64,000 nt of DNA from Achatina immaculata (Eukaryota; Mollusca; Gastropoda; Stylommatophora; Achatinidae), in NCBI GenBank assembly GCA_009760885.1, contig CM019693.1, positions 43,611,433-43,675,432 of the forward strand, given 5' to 3'. Below, piece by piece: positions 34,601-43,130 of the stretch; the stretch's first letter is position 1; each line of letters opens with the position of its first letter. The position numbers and the translations under genes are program-made. A model generated the notes under the pieces. It saw only the letters and a list, made by a program, of their open reading frames with translations. It searched no databases and was not told the origin of the DNA.

Positions 34601-36747
34601 ACTCCTGATAATGGTTACTCAAGAACAAGTCCATTTTTTTTGTTTGGCTGACTCCTGGTAATAGTTACTAAGGACAAGTCCATTTTTTTTTTCAAACTGA
34701 GTTGTATTTCTAGCAGTATTTTTGCCATAATTATATACATGATTTCGTGTCCGCTTTGAGTGGAAAGATTTCTGATCTAGTCAAACAAAAGTGTCTAATG
34801 ACACGCTTCCCTTGTTTCAGGGTCTGGAAGCTCACAAATATAAAAACACGTGGGACTGTGCAGTGCAGATCATGAGACATGAAGGACCAAGAGCGTAAGT
34901 TTTGTTCATTGTTATCAAATGGAAGTATAGCAGAAATGCTTCTGGCATTGAGTAGATCATAGATAAGGTAAAAGTAAAATGATCTGAATGTGTTTTGATA
35001 GGTGCTACCTGGAGTTATTTAGATCTCTCTGCAGCTGATGCACTTGGTGAAGATCTTGAAAACGGCCTCAGATCTGATCAGATGTGGACCACAGTGGACT
35101 GCCCCTGCTGCTACTTCTCATCCTTTTCTTCTTCTTTTATGCTCAGCCATCTAGACAAGGAGGCAGGTTCTTCTATGAATCTCGTCATCAGCAGGAGGTC
35201 TTCATATTTGCCCTGGTTTTCCATCCATGCTTTTTTCCTGAAACAAGGTTTGGGATCTTAAGCAGGGAATTTAATTTCTAGGAGTAGGGCTAAGAAAAGG
35301 CAAGCTTCTGCACAGGCTCCACCAAAAGGAAAGCCGCTTGACCAGCATGAGTTAACACAGTAGATCGTTTCCCTGGATCACTCACAAGGAGGTTGAAATA
35401 GGATCTTAAGTATACTATCCTGGGTCTTTTTCACTTTAAAACACATCAGTATCATCATCATCATCATGCAAAGAAAGTTGGCATCAAAGGATCTCAGGCT
35501 GTCTCAGAACATCCAAACAGAGCCGAGTCCTAGACATCATTTGATGCTCTCAGCTCTTGTGTGTCATCTTTTAGCCACTTCCTGTTTATTTTTCTCCCCC
35601 TCCGCCGTGGGTGCTGGTACATTATTGGGGCTCTTGATATGACCTGAAATATTTTTATTGTCTGGTTGTTATTCATTCATTTATGTTCTGTGCTAATAGA
35701 CACTGACAATCAAGCTTTCCATTTTTGTGTGGTGTTTAATTCTTCTAATCAGTTTGGTTGTCTGTCTTTTCCTGTCCACTTGATCAGTTGTGTAATAGAT
35801 TTTCTGTTTTCATTATTCTGCTACATCTTTGAGGACTTCTTCATTTCTTTCTCCTTCCTTGGTTTGTGATTTATAATTTAAAGCAAGATTTGATTGTAGA
35901 ATGAAAGTGTGGTAGTGATTTCTCTTAGCTGTTGGTTTTTGTTTGCTTTTCTTTTCTAGTATTTAACTTCTAAGATTGAGTGTATCTGTCTTGTTCTGCT
36001 GTTGTTTGTTAGAAAATACACAGCTGACCACTATTTCAGGAGGCCATTCCACTATCCATCAGTGCACCACATCTGGCAGAAGGACACTGTTATATTCTTC
36101 ATTATTTTGATTGTCAGTCTGAGTTTCACTTGTATTAAGTGTCTTCTGCTTCAGCTGAGAGTACCTTTCAATGTAAATACTATAGAAGAGTCCTTCAAAT
36201 ATCATGGATACAGAAAAGAACATATATATCCATACTACAAGAATTTAATATTGAAGAAGGCTGGCTAGTAAAGAGGATTAAACAGAGAAAACTTAAATAT
36301 TATGGACATATTAAACATCATGAGAATTTAGAGAAGACCGTCTTGGAAGGGTACACAGTGGGAAAAAAGAAAGAGAGGAAGACCAAGAAGAAGATGACTG
36401 AAAGACATCGTTGATGATCTGTGAATGGATGCATCGTAGCAGGACATCATGCTTACAACCAAGAGGCCTTCAAGAGAGCTGTTAGGGAGTCAAAGTTCCT
36501 CAAGGGACATGCTAATGAATGAGTGAACTTCAGTATGTCTAGCTTGTTGGGGTGTCATTTATCTTATTCATTTATAGCCATTAATATTCATATTTGTGTA
36601 TTGTGAGAGTAACCTCTGCATGTATTCCCACGCAGCTTCTACAAAGGTACAGTCCCTCGACTGAGTCGTGTGACTTTGGACGTTGCCATTACGTTCATGA
36701 TCTACGATAACTTTATGCACTTCTTCAACAAGATCTGGAAGACGTAA
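5262..36747 (+). CDS. SLC25A1: Mitochondrial citrate/tricarboxylate carrier, complete 7-exon gene
   Basis: Exons: 5262-5391, 29160-29370, 31675-31760, 32797-32934, 34184-34404, 34821-34894, 36636-36747. All introns are GT-AG and phases join without a break, giving 972 nt (323 aa plus TAA), close to the usual family length of about 310 aa. The protein has the three mitochondrial-carrier repeats with signatures PTEYVK (about residues 57-62), PMETIK (155-160) and PVDVVK (253-258). Citrate-carrier hallmarks such as [30 protein letters not shown] and GLEAHKY are conserved. Family knowledge: SLC25A1 exchanges mitochondrial citrate for malate across the inner membrane and supplies cytosolic acetyl-CoA. 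The first 40 residues are poorly conserved; the ATG at 5262 is chosen because it is the ATG in the frame that splices correctly to exon 2. The internal exons lie 0.4-2.5 kb apart, but intron 1 spans 23.8 kb of repeats. Identity is very secure; the transcription start is not visible. Confidence 0.97.
5392..7070. other. SLC25A1 intron 1, proximal part: nothing recognised
   Basis: Low-copy-looking sequence with no protein homology seen. Long frames here have no family signature. Confidence 0.5.
7071..7560 (+). repeat. 33-bp minisatellite (about 14 copies)
   Basis: Unit AGATAAGATGAGATTGTCTA plus CAGCACCCTGGGT, with scattered single-base variants and one-base length changes. Because 33 is divisible by 3, a run of units is open and would read as an 11-residue repeat ([11 protein letters not shown]), but there is no other coding evidence. 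Confidence 0.9.
7565..8573. other. Intronic DNA with a possible SINE-like remnant
   Basis: The segment at about 7890-8060 (GATTACCTGGTTGCTCTTGG, AAGGAAAATATAGGCACTGA) resembles the bodies of the SINE copies at 15.0 kb and 22.9-23.2 kb. The rest is not recognised. Confidence 0.35.
8574..8682 (-). mobile_element. LINE-C 3' fragment, short
   Basis: Contains TTTGCATGTCCCCTGCGGAA and GTAGGCCTCTCGGTTGT, the diagnostic LINE-C 3' end in reverse. About 105 bp. Confidence 0.75.
8993..9325. repeat. CT-rich low-complexity tract
   Basis: Over 300 bp of CTCTCT interrupted by single extra C or T bases, preceded at 8916 by a C run and a short CA tract. The long open frames on both strands (Ser/Leu or Arg/Glu only) are composition artefacts. 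Confidence 0.95.
9385..9710 (+). repeat. Diverged copy of repeat XY
   Basis: Shares order and many words (CATAGCTGACCA, TAACAGG.TTAGC, GTCTGCTAA.., GCACACCCCC, ATCGGCAGCAAAGAACA) with the XY block at 9900-10240, but is clearly more diverged. This shows that XY is an interspersed family and not only a local duplication. Confidence 0.6.
9900..13046 (+). repeat. Mosaic tandem duplication with block order X-Y-Z-Y-X-Y-Z
   Basis: X is 9900-10078 and 11588-11766; Y is 10079-10250, 11353-11530 and 11767-11945; Z is about 10286-11352 and 11983-13046. Copies are nearly identical (the same 62-codon frame at 10909 and 12606). Junctions between Y and X or Z fall in CTTT microsatellite tracts, while the Z-Y junction at 11352 does not. 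No gene content recognised. Confidence 0.9.
13230..14640 (+). repeat. 37-bp minisatellite, about 38 copies, with a 74-bp higher-order section
   Basis: Basic unit GAGAGAATACTTTAATCCTG plus TATGAGATGAGGTTAGG, spacing exactly 37 bp. From about 13965 two variants alternate regularly (GAGGTGAGATTAGGG with AATAGTTT; GAGATGAGGTTAGAG with AATACTTT), making a 74-bp dimer repeated about nine times. Confidence 0.93.
14985..15180 (+). mobile_element. SINE-like repeat
   Basis: GGTACCTGGCTCTTCCTGGA and AGGAAAGGCGGCCAAG match the tRNA-derived element at 22740-22935 read on its - strand. The head near 15020 (CCCGGGTTGGTAGGGCGC) is degraded. Confidence 0.5.
15541..15616 (+). repeat. (TC)n-(AC)n compound microsatellite
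   Basis: About 50 bp of CT followed by CA repeats. Similar compound tracts occur at 22266-22302 and 25093-25160. Confidence 0.95.
15958..16272 (-). pseudogene. LINE-A C-terminal tail segment
   Basis: Reads [39 protein letters not shown] and AEAPCALGT up to the element end. This segment recurs, with different tails, at 1, 310, 402, 39090 and 61030. Confidence 0.92.
16256..16846 (-). pseudogene. LINE-A reverse transcriptase continuation with FADD box
   Basis: Overlaps the previous segment in another frame. Carries [15 protein letters not shown] (catalytic FADD), [24 protein letters not shown] and LLYGSECW. Frame is lost again near 16265. Confidence 0.93.
16672..17973 (-). pseudogene. LINE-A reverse transcriptase, main segment
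   Basis: Contains RT motifs [66 protein letters not shown] and [14 protein letters not shown] frameshift near 16750-16770 moves the active-site box into the next segment. RT copies the element RNA at the nicked target. Confidence 0.95.
18048..18932 (-). pseudogene. LINE-A endonuclease domain (AP-endonuclease-like)
   Basis: Open segment of about 294 codons with the endonuclease motifs in order: [40 protein letters not shown] and [11 protein letters not shown]. Family role: nicks target DNA to prime reverse transcription. The frame is lost near 18080-18110; the downstream reading continues one frame over without an intervening stop ([10 protein letters not shown]..), so a single small indel separates it from the reverse-transcriptase segment. 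Confidence 0.93.
19146..20668 (-). mobile_element. Tc1-like DNA transposon with TIRs and TA target duplication
   Basis: The left end begins CTCACTGAAAAAAGTAAGTG and the right end is its inverted near-copy (ending ACTTTTTTTTCCGTGAG). Each is flanked by TA (19144-19145, 20669-20670). Similarity of the ends continues inward weakly (AAATTTGGCAC in both). Length is about 1.5 kb. The coding strand is - and the transposase is broken. Confidence 0.92.
19341..20311 (-). pseudogene. Tc1-type transposase, broken
   Basis: Segments in order on the - strand: an HTH part ([38 protein letters not shown]), a middle part ([31 protein letters not shown]), and the C-terminal part ([39 protein letters not shown]). 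The DDE catalytic set is partly visible: second D in QQDNAHPH and E in PIEHIWDEL, but the first catalytic Asp, normally FTDES, is Tyr (FTYES). Frames change near 19990 and 19760. Inactive on both counts. Confidence 0.92.
20671..22739. other. Intron 1 DNA; one retroposon tail, otherwise unrecognised
   Basis: Apart from the (ATTC)n-tailed fragment at 21104-21180 and a CT/CA microsatellite at 22266-22302, no gene or family signature is seen. Confidence 0.45.
21104..21180 (-). mobile_element. Retroposon 3' tail ending in (ATTC)n
   Basis: In reverse it reads GGGCAGAATGTAAGACGGGC, CCAATTCTTTACCCTTGAAA and AATAAAGATCATTCATTC. Almost the same sequence is present at 51586-51655 on the + strand, inside a minisatellite. 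SINE or LINE 3' end; family not determined. Confidence 0.7.
22740..22935 (-). mobile_element. tRNA-derived SINE
   Basis: In reverse it starts like a tRNA-type pol III promoter: an A-box-like GCTGAAAAGCG region and a perfect B box GGTTCGAATCC (22864-22874 in reverse), followed by a non-tRNA body (GGTACCTGGCTTTTCTTGAA, GGCGACCAGGAGTGA). The body is shared with the repeat at about 15.0 kb. Confidence 0.75.
22950..23190 (+). mobile_element. SINE-like repeat, + strand
   Basis: GGACGTCTGAGTGGTGGAGT resembles an A box; the body (TGCAGCTGGGAAAGGAAAAG, AGGAAAATATGGACACTGAA) matches the 7.9-8.05 kb remnant. Lies back to back with the - strand SINE at 22740-22935. Confidence 0.5.
23191..24900. other. 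Intron 1 DNA, no gene recognised
   Basis: Holds a GTA-rich degenerate triplet stretch at about 23770-23910, a CA tract (24190-24213) and a CAGA tract (24370-24430). Confidence 0.5.
24905..25720 (-). repeat. 33-bp minisatellite with embedded microsatellites
   Basis: Unit TCATAAATGGTACATTTCTG plus CTCTGTCACTCTT, most regular at 25260-25580 (about 10 perfect copies); outer copies are degenerate and broken by CT/CA tracts. On the - strand it is open as an 11-residue repeat ([11 protein letters not shown]), an effect of the unit length. Confidence 0.9.
26070..26445 (+). mobile_element. LINE-B 3' fragment
   Basis: Matches the LINE-B C-terminal region (ACTAAAGAAATAGACAAGAA, TGGAATGAATTTAAGAACAA, AAATGGAGCACAACAGGCCG) and its end GGAAGGATGTAAGATGTAAG. 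Frameshifted relic. Confidence 0.85.
26446..28640. other. Intron 1 DNA, nothing recognised
   Basis: Contains GA-rich tracts at 26939-26990 and 27790-27820 and G or C runs at 28450 and 28530. No homology seen on either strand. Confidence 0.5.
28640..28930 (+). repeat. 30-bp degenerate minisatellite (about 9 copies)
   Basis: Unit CTTGATGTCTGTAGCCAATT plus TCCAAATGGG with several substitutions per copy. It sits about 230 bp before SLC25A1 exon 2. Confidence 0.85.
29160..29370 (+). CDS. SLC25A1: SLC25A1 coding exon 2
   Basis: Acceptor gtgttccag, donor GTGAGT. Encodes [20 protein letters not shown] onward through [11 protein letters not shown], the bulk of carrier repeat 1 including the PTEYVK signature. 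Ends in phase 2, splitting an Arg codon. The donor and the last exon bases resemble the units of the tandem array that follows directly. Confidence 0.97.
29371..29905 (+). repeat. Irregular array built on the exon 2 donor sequence
   Basis: Some twenty copies of a unit near TCTTCTGTTAGATGAGTTTT plus GTGCTG. The real exon end and donor read CTGCTGTTAG|GTGAGTTTTA, so each unit is a near copy of the splice site. Exact TTAGGTGAGT recurs at 29765-29774 and 29873-29882. Confidence 0.85.
29990..30155 (+). repeat. 41-bp tandem repeat, 4 copies
   Basis: Unit GTTAGATCGTGTGATTACTT plus GTGTAGTTCTAAGTTTTAAAT, the last copy degenerate. In SLC25A1 intron 2. Confidence 0.85.
30515..31198 (+). mobile_element. 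LINE-D 3' half ending in (ATG)n
   Basis: Frames interrupted by stops read [19 protein letters not shown], then [20 protein letters not shown] and [15 protein letters not shown], a typical C-terminal RT region of a non-LTR element. It ends GGCACATGATGATGATGATA, a short ATG microsatellite. Dead copy. Confidence 0.85.
31199..32796. other. Introns 2 and 3 outside exon 3
   Basis: A 40-bp unit (TATGTAAAACTAACAAGTAC..) is present twice at 31553-31634. At 31970-32110 a frame ([13 protein letters not shown]) resembles a LINE tail shared weakly with 40400-40530. Otherwise unrecognised. Confidence 0.4.
31675..31760 (+). CDS. SLC25A1: SLC25A1 coding exon 3
   Basis: Acceptor tttgttgcag, donor GTACGT. 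Encodes [20 protein letters not shown] and then HQRLLCGLG, the link between carrier repeats 1 and 2. Phase 1 end. Confidence 0.95.
32797..32934 (+). CDS. SLC25A1: SLC25A1 coding exon 4
   Basis: Acceptor ctgaccag, donor GTATGT. Encodes the first half of repeat 2, with [33 protein letters not shown] and the second signature PMETIK. Phase 1 end. Confidence 0.97.
32935..33715 (+). mobile_element. Intron 4, with LINE-D-like fragment at about 33500-33710
   Basis: The stretch AATCAAAACGTCTTGGACAT to GATCAAATGGCAGGGAAAAA matches, in opposite orientation, the fragment at 42506-42700 (FLGHVMRR.., ITGKLNKE..). The 32.95-33.50 kb part is unrecognised. Confidence 0.5.
33716..34052 (+). mobile_element. 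LINE-C 3' fragment, best-preserved tail
   Basis: Open for about 105 codons: [78 protein letters not shown]. Ends GGGACATGCAAATGAATGAA with four TGAA units. It ends about 130 bp before SLC25A1 exon 5. Confidence 0.9.
34184..34404 (+). CDS. SLC25A1: SLC25A1 coding exon 5
   Basis: Acceptor gtgtacag, donor GTAAGG. Encodes [20 protein letters not shown], then [15 protein letters not shown], and the first helix of repeat 3 ending [12 protein letters not shown]. Phase 0 end. Confidence 0.97.
34520..34700 (+). repeat. Three tandem copies of a roughly 60-bp unit
   Basis: TTGTTTGGCTGACTCCTGGT plus AATAGTTACTAAGAACAAGT is repeated three times in SLC25A1 intron 5. Confidence 0.85.
34821..34894 (+). CDS. 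SLC25A1: SLC25A1 coding exon 6
   Basis: Acceptor cttgtttcag, donor GTAAGT. Encodes [20 protein letters not shown] and EGPRA. Phase 2 end. Confidence 0.96.
34895..36179. other. Intron 6, first part, with a (ATC)n-tailed LINE-like fragment
   Basis: At 35452-35660, in reverse, frames resembling LINE tails ([11 protein letters not shown]) end in a GAT microsatellite. This is weak evidence. The rest is unrecognised. Confidence 0.35.
36180..36522 (+). mobile_element. LINE-C 3' fragment
   Basis: Frame with [20 protein letters not shown] and [20 protein letters not shown], then frameshifted, ending GGGACATGCTAATGAATGAG. It lies 110 bp before SLC25A1 exon 7. Confidence 0.85.
36636..36747 (+). CDS. 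SLC25A1: SLC25A1 coding exon 7 with stop
   Basis: Acceptor cccacgcag. Encodes [20 protein letters not shown], then [16 protein letters not shown] and TAA at 36745-36747. This is the last transmembrane helix and the usual C-terminus NKIWKT. Confidence 0.97.
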
Positions 36748-37800
36748 TCTGATTGCATGCGTGACTGGAGACTTTAACTAGAGTCCTCATCTTTTTTTTT
36801 CTGTATGAAAGTTTGAAAGGGAAGGGTTGGACAGACTCTTCTAAACATGAGGTTATATAGACTCCTAGTACCATGTTTTTAATATCATATCATATTATAT
36901 GTAACTTCATAAAGAAACTGCATTTAGGCTGTAACATTTATTCATTTTTGCAATGTCTTTTCACAAGAGTTACTTTTTTCCATGCATTTGTTTCAGAAAT
37001 GATATGTTTGAATAGTTTTTTCCTTACATATGTTTGAATAGTGTTACAGTAATTATAACAAGGAGTATGAGTATATTTCATGTTAAGATCTTTTCTAAAT
37101 GTATTTCCCTAATGATTAAAATTTGGAGACTTTTCTGGGTGCAGTTATCTAATTGTATAAGTTAGAGAAGTTGTTAATCTGATTGTAAAGTTAGAGAAAT
37201 TGTTTATCCAGTTGTATAAGTTAGAGAAGTTGTTAATCTGATTGTAAAGTTAGAGAAACTGTTTATCCAGTTGTATAAGTTAGAGAAGTTGTTAATCTGG
37301 TTGAAAAGTTAGAGAAATTGTTTATCCAATTGTATAAGCTGTCTTTTCTAGGTAGTATTATTATGGTGTATAATTTAGACGGCTAGTGTAAGCATAGTTG
37401 TCTGTATATGAGAACTTTTATAGGCATTGCTGTACAGTTATGTGTACTAGAGGACTTGTCTGTCTAATTGTAGAAACTGGTATGATGGGAATAGTTACCT
37501 GTAGAAACTGGTATGATGGGAATAGTTACCCGTAGAAACTGGTATGATGGGAGTAGTTACCTGTTTGTTTAATACAGAACACTCATTCTGAGAATAGTTA
37601 CATAATCTAAAAGATTTGTTTTGGCACAGTATACCTGTAATGTCTTGGTATAGTTGCCTATTTGAGGAACATTTTACAGTATAAACCCAGTTGTATTCAT
37701 TTTTTGTTTTGTAATGTGTTGGCATTTCAATCTCCTATAATTGGCAATCTCCAATATAATTTGTAAGCATTAGAAATAATTCACTGTGTTAATAAAATGA
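36748..37800 (+). other. SLC25A1: SLC25A1 3'UTR with polyadenylation signal and short tandem repeats
   Basis: AT-rich non-coding DNA follows the TAA. A canonical AATAAA lies at 37791-37796. The region contains about three copies of a roughly 60-bp unit (37145-37335, recurring GTTAGAGAAGTTGTTAATCT) and three copies of a 30-bp unit (37475-37560, GAAACTGGTATGATGGGA). The 3' end is inferred from the signal only. Confidence 0.5.
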
Positions 37801-39085
37801 ACTTCTTTCATAACATTTTTCTTTATGTGTATTTACAAATGCTGCATATGAATTATCTTTATTCTATGGTGTTCATATTTTGTGTTCAGTTATGTGTGAA
37901 GATCATAGACAAGAGTGTTCATTTATTTGTAAATAATAATATAAATATATAAAGATTCAAATGTTACAGCACAACTCAGTTTGCCATGTTTCAGAATCAG
38001 TGGATTCTGTTCTGTGTTGAAAAGACTTATGAAATATATTAGTCAAATCAAATTGTCATCAGTTTATATATGTCACATTAAATTGATGTGGTTTTGATCT
38101 GTAGTATGATATGCTAAAGATGTTGAAGCCTATAAACAGTACATATTAGTTGTGGCTCTGTTGGTATCCAGTATTTTCTTGTATGTGTATTTCTACAATT
38201 ATTAATGTATCATTAAGAGAAAATACACATGGCATCTGTGACACATGGGAGACAATGCAGAACAGGCAACACACCCAAAACATATTTTGTATTTCTTCTA
38301 TAATCTGTCAAGTTAAATATTCTGATGAAGATAAATAAGGCCAAGTTCTTCAGTGTTCCTTATTGCTATCTTGGCAAGTCAGAAACTTGTATTTAATTTA
38401 TTTGTGATAACAATTTATTAGTTTGTTATTTTTTATGTGAAGATTTTTTAAAAATTATTATCATTAACCAGATATTTTGAGGCTTGGATTTGATGTTGCT
38501 TTTTTTTTTTTGGGGGGGGGGGGGGAGGGTGCTTTTTTGCAGAGATCGTTTTGTGTGAAGTTTGTGTTCACTGTCACATTCAGGATACAATTTATAAGAT
38601 GTGCCAAAGCTGCATAGATGTTTGATACAGGAGACTTCCACCTATGATCAGATTTGTTTCATTTTTCTTTCAACATGTTTTTTTTTTTCCCTCAGTTTGT
38701 GATGTTTTTAACTCAGCAGATACATTTGTAATAATTTTTTTTTTTCAAAAGCGATGTGCTCATTATTAACTTATGATTTGTTGTATAAATGAGTGTGTTA
38801 AGGAGAGTTAGTTATTTGTTATTATTAGTTATTTGTAGTTACTGGCATGTGCATGGTGTGAAATGCCATGCAGATGGGTTTTTTGTTTCCAGAAACTGGA
38901 CAGTCAGTCTCATTATCCAGGATATTGTGTGGCAGGTACCACACAACCTGCTTAACTCTTTGTCTGCTAGGGGTGTTTCCCTCAAAAGACCAAGGGGGTA
39001 AACTTTACAATGTGGAATGGGATGATTGCCACATTTAAAAGATTAACACAGGCATAATCTGATTTATAGAATCATATATTTTATG
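37801..39085. other. AT-rich intergenic DNA, nothing recognised
   Basis: T and G homopolymers at 38500-38525. No protein homology. Confidence 0.5.
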
Positions 39086-39215
39086 TTGTTATGTTGAGCA
39101 ATAGAGGGCTCACCTGGGCAAGAGCAGAAAAAAAGGCAAAGGACAGGCATTTGTGGAAAACCCTTGCGGAAGCCCCATGTGCCCTGGGCACTTAAGGTTC
39201 AGAGAGAGAGAGAGA
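39086..39215 (+). mobile_element. LINE-A 3' fragment with (AG)n tail
   Basis: About 120 bp from TGTTGAGCAATAGAGGGCTC to GGGCACTTAAGGTTC followed by AGAGAGAGAGAGAGA. Extremely short 5'-truncated insertion. Confidence 0.88.
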
Positions 39216-40799
39216 TTATATGTTATTTTGAAGAAGAAAAAATGTATTTTGTTTTTCTAATAAAATTTTTAACATTTTGTTAGTATACAACAACAAAAAA
39301 AAGAGCTAAGAACTGAGAAGAAAGAATGGAAAATGAAGGAATTGAATTAATTTTTTGTCACTTACCCATCAAGTTAATCCACTGTAGTTGGTCATATAAT
39401 TCCATAATGAATAAAAATGTACACAAACACCGTTTCTTCACATATCCTCCAAAATTTACATGAAAATATACACTAATTATGCATTCACAGCAAACTAAAA
39501 ACACCAGGCGGGTAGGTAATATTTACATGAAAACAAGTGGGCGTTCGTTGACTAATACTTATTATTTAATGACCAGAAAACAGGCCATTGTTTTTTTTTT
39601 AATTTGAAGCATTCTACAACATTTAATTTTTTAAATTACACAATCTCCAGCATTACTTATTGTGATATTACAGCTAGTACTAGCAAAAAGCTGAGAAGTA
39701 GTATCACCAGCTACCCTTCTAGCACGTTTTGCTGTTGGACCAAAAAAAAACATCCTAATCCTTTGAATCAGCGCCATGTGGGTCCGAAAATTCAAAATCT
39801 TTACTACTACATTCTCTTCACCACAGTCTAGACATTTTTAAATTCTGAGCTTGTAATGCAGAAATACGCTGCTCTGGATGAAATAAACTACCACTGGAAG
39901 CCATATTTGTTGATAAACATAAACCTAGCGACGATAAACTTCGACAAAAATTCATTAAATTAGCACACAACACTCTAAAAAATCAGCTGAAAAACACGCC
40001 TTGTGTCGACAAATGGATTCCGGAAGGAAGTCCAACTGCTGGTTTTAAGTATACTTTGATTATTTTCAAATTTAGAGAGCTACAAACCATCATCACACTG
40101 CGTGGAGAATGGGATACTGAGGGGAAAAAACCCCAAGCAGGACGTGTCCCAAAGTAGCGAAAGAGTTAAGAAAGATTATGAAAATGTTCTGACCACATGT
40201 CCTAGGTCTCAGAGAGCTTCTTGCTCAGAGCAGGAAGGAAGATGTCTACATAATCAGCAACAGTCACGGACTGTAGATTGATCGTGTTCACAGAAATAAT
40301 TTCAACATCAGTTCTAAAATAGCCATGTGATGAACACCTGACAGAAAGCAGAGGAGATATCAACCCAGAACACTTGGTGAAGAAGTTGAGATTACAGCAT
40401 GGCACATATCAAAGGCTTGGCTGCAAACCATGAGAAATGGAGAGAATTTGTTAATGTCCAACAAAATGCCAGAGAATGTACTGAACAGTAATTGCAGAGT
40501 TAATGACTACCTGAGGGCATGGATGGATGACGTTAGAGAATAAAAGGGTTGGAGAGAAATAACCCAGCACCTAATGGGGTTTAAACTCAGGGCTCATGTA
40601 CTCAGTAGGTGAACTCTACCACTGTGTCATCAGGCCAGTTTGTTTTTTTTTTTTTTCTTTTTTGCATTCAACCTTAGTGCAAACATTTGACATTTTGTCA
40701 CAGCAAGCAATAAAGTCTGTGACCAGTGTCTTAGCAAACATTGATCATCATTGTTGCAGCAAACTTGACCAATATTTTATAAGCAGTTATTTACCAGTA
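39216..40799. other. Intergenic DNA, mostly unrecognised
   Basis: A possible SINE-like segment lies at about 40550-40640 (GGGTTTAAACTCAGGGCTCA, only a rough B-box match). Confidence 0.35.
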
Positions 40800-40819
40800 T
40801 TTTGTAAGCTTACATTGCC

Positions 40820-41165
40820 AAGTATTGTTCCAAGAATGCATCAGTCAAGCATTACCAATTATTGTTCTGAGAAACACTGACCATTAGTGTTAGCATATCA
40901 TCAATCAAGCATTGCCAAGTATTGTTCCAAGGAACGCTGACCAGTAGTGTTAGCATATCATCAATCAAATATTGCTAAGTATTGTTCCAAGGAACGCTGA
41001 CCAGTAGTGTTAGTGTATCATCAATCATGCATTGTCAAGTATTGTTCCAAGGAATGCTGACCAGTAGTGTTAGCGTATCATCAATCAAATATTGCTAAGT
41101 ATTGTTCCAAGGAACGCTGACCAGTAGTGTTAGCATATCATCAATCATGCATTGCCATGTATTAA
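40820..41165 (+). repeat. 60-bp tandem array, about 5 copies
   Basis: Unit ATTGTTCCAAGGAACGCTGA plus CCAGTAGTGTTAGCATATCA plus TCAATCAAGCATTGCCAAGT; spacing exactly 60 bp. Confidence 0.92.
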
Positions 41166-42149
41166 AGTCTGTGCTCACTGAAAGCTTTACGGAATAAAGC
41201 AAGCTTTTGCTGTAAGTTTGTTAAACTGAAAACTTGACATAGTTTCATAGATGTGTGATAATAAATATCTAGTCATCTCAGCTGTGTATCAAAGTATAAC
41301 ACCACATTAGCTTTAACTTCACATCCATCATTTGCTTAACTACTTGTATCATGAAATTAAGCAGAAATTAAGACTTTTTTATGTGTGATGGAATTTAAAT
41401 ATATAGTTAGTGTGTGTGTATGCGTGCATACCTGCCTGCCTGCCTGCCTGCCTCTCTCTCTCTCTCTCTTTCTCTCTCAGTACTTTTTAAATTATGATTT
41501 ATTGCAGAGTTGATGATCAGGTTTTACTGCCATAAAAAAAGAAAGATCTAACATGTATCATATGTTGATCTAAATCGTATCACATAATGTTGTAGGTTAA
41601 TGTAATGTATCACATATTGTTGATGGTTTGAAGTTGGCTGAACAAATTTCTTGAAAGTTTACATGTTACTTTTGATTATCTTAACTAGATGAGTGTTGAT
41701 TTAACTGTGGTTGTGAACAGATGGAGCGTCGTATTATCACAGACGGTAGAGTTCTTTTGTATTGTGAGATTCAAATACATGTATAATAAAGAAGTTTTGA
41801 CAAATGCTGAACATTTTAGCCATCGTTAATTTCTTTTGATGGTTTGTTATTAAAATTTGATCTATTATGTGCACTGGTTCCCAGGCTGTGGTCAGCGGAA
41901 CATTATTTGGAGACCGTGGTGCCGTTATGGATTTGGGTTTGAGTGATATATACTGAATGAAAGGTTCATATTTTTTTTTAACATTACTTTTATCTGATGT
42001 GACTATGGATATAATCCTATATCCTTGGATACTTTTATCTGACATGATCATGGATGTAATCCTATATCCCTGGGACAGATTTTTATATATTTTGTTTTCC
42101 CATCTTTCACTGACAGTTATGTGTAAGTATACTCTAGTTTGCCTCATTT
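41166..42149. other. Intergenic DNA, nothing recognised
   Basis: Short CCTG and CT tracts at 41430-41480; a 40-bp near-duplicate around 41985-42075 (TGGATATAATCCTATATCC). Confidence 0.45.
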
Positions 42150-42247
42150 CATTCATTTGCATGTCCTTTGCGGAACTTTGCCTCCCAAACAGCACTCCTG
42201 TAGGCCTCTCGGTTGTGAGCAAGATGGCCTGCTGCTGATGCATCCAT
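42150..42247 (-). mobile_element. LINE-C 3' fragment, short
   Basis: TTTGCATGTCCTTTGCGGAA to GTGAGCAAGATGGCCTGCTG, about 95 bp of the family 3' end in reverse. Confidence 0.8.
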
Positions 42248-42505
42248 AGTTTGCCTCACCTTGCGGATATACTCTGTTTTTCCTTTGTTCCCCCTACAAA
42301 AATATGTCGGCCATGAAATTTTACAGTTGTTGACCAGATTATGTCCTACAGCTCACAGTAAACAGCACTTCTGCTACACTCCCTGCATTTACTGATTCAG
42401 AAGAAGTAATACACTGCAAGTATGTACATCTCAAATCCAGATTGCTATTGTAATCATTGTTGTTGTTGTTTTTGTTGTTGTTGTTGTTGTATGCCATACT
42501 GGTGA

Positions 42506-42700
42506 TCATGCTTCTTCTTGGTGTTTCCCATTCAATTCACATGCTTTTCTTTTTCCAAGCCACCTGGTCAGTCCACATATATTTTTCTTTTGGTTTTCCT
42601 CTCTTTCTTTATTTAATTTTCCAGTTATTTCTAAGTTCGTCAACTTGTGTCTTCTCATGACATGTCCAAGAAATTTTGATTGTCTTTTTCTTATCATTTT
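42506..42700 (-). mobile_element. LINE-D-like C-terminal fragment
   Basis: In reverse it reads MIRKRQSKFLGHVMRRHKLT, NLEITGKLNKEREENQKK and LTRWLGKRKACELN. Matches the 33.5-kb fragment. A GTT microsatellite flanks it at 42457-42490. Confidence 0.6.
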
Positions 42701-42859
42701 AACTAGTTTTCATTGTTATGAAGCTTCTTTGATGACTCTTCGTTCGTTTTTCTTTATGTCCATTGTATTTGCTGTCAAAACCACATCTCTGTTACTTCCA
42801 GTTTCTTTGTCATATTTGTGTTAACTGCCCAAGTTTCACAGTTATATAGCAATATTGAA

Positions 42860-43130
42860 ATGTATAAACTGGGGGGGGGGGATGTAGGAACAGCTTTATT
42901 ACTTAACGAGCACACAGTTGTGACGTTTCGACCTGAGCCTTAATCATACAAAAACTTACCGGACGAAGAAATAGAGGAGATAAAATATGAATGCTATGTT
43001 CAAAAAATAAAATGAATAGAGCACTTAGTTGTAACTTGTAAGAAGCAATATTGAGTGCGTACACATACAAAGAGAGGCTGACACTATAGCTTGGGAACCG
43101 AAAGTGGAAGGGAAGAAACAAACAGTTGGT
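42860..43130 (-). repeat. Interspersed repeat F
   Basis: In reverse it ends TGTATGATTAAGGCTCAGGT, CGAAACGTCACAACTGTGTG, CTCGTTAAGTAATAAAGCTG, then a C run. Same family as 1560-1990 and 49590-49755. Confidence 0.7.

Noticed and set aside
37495..37725. 76-codon - strand frame in the SLC25A1 3'UTR
   Set aside because: Contains short tandem repeats and no clear homology; a retroelement origin was considered but no motif supports it.
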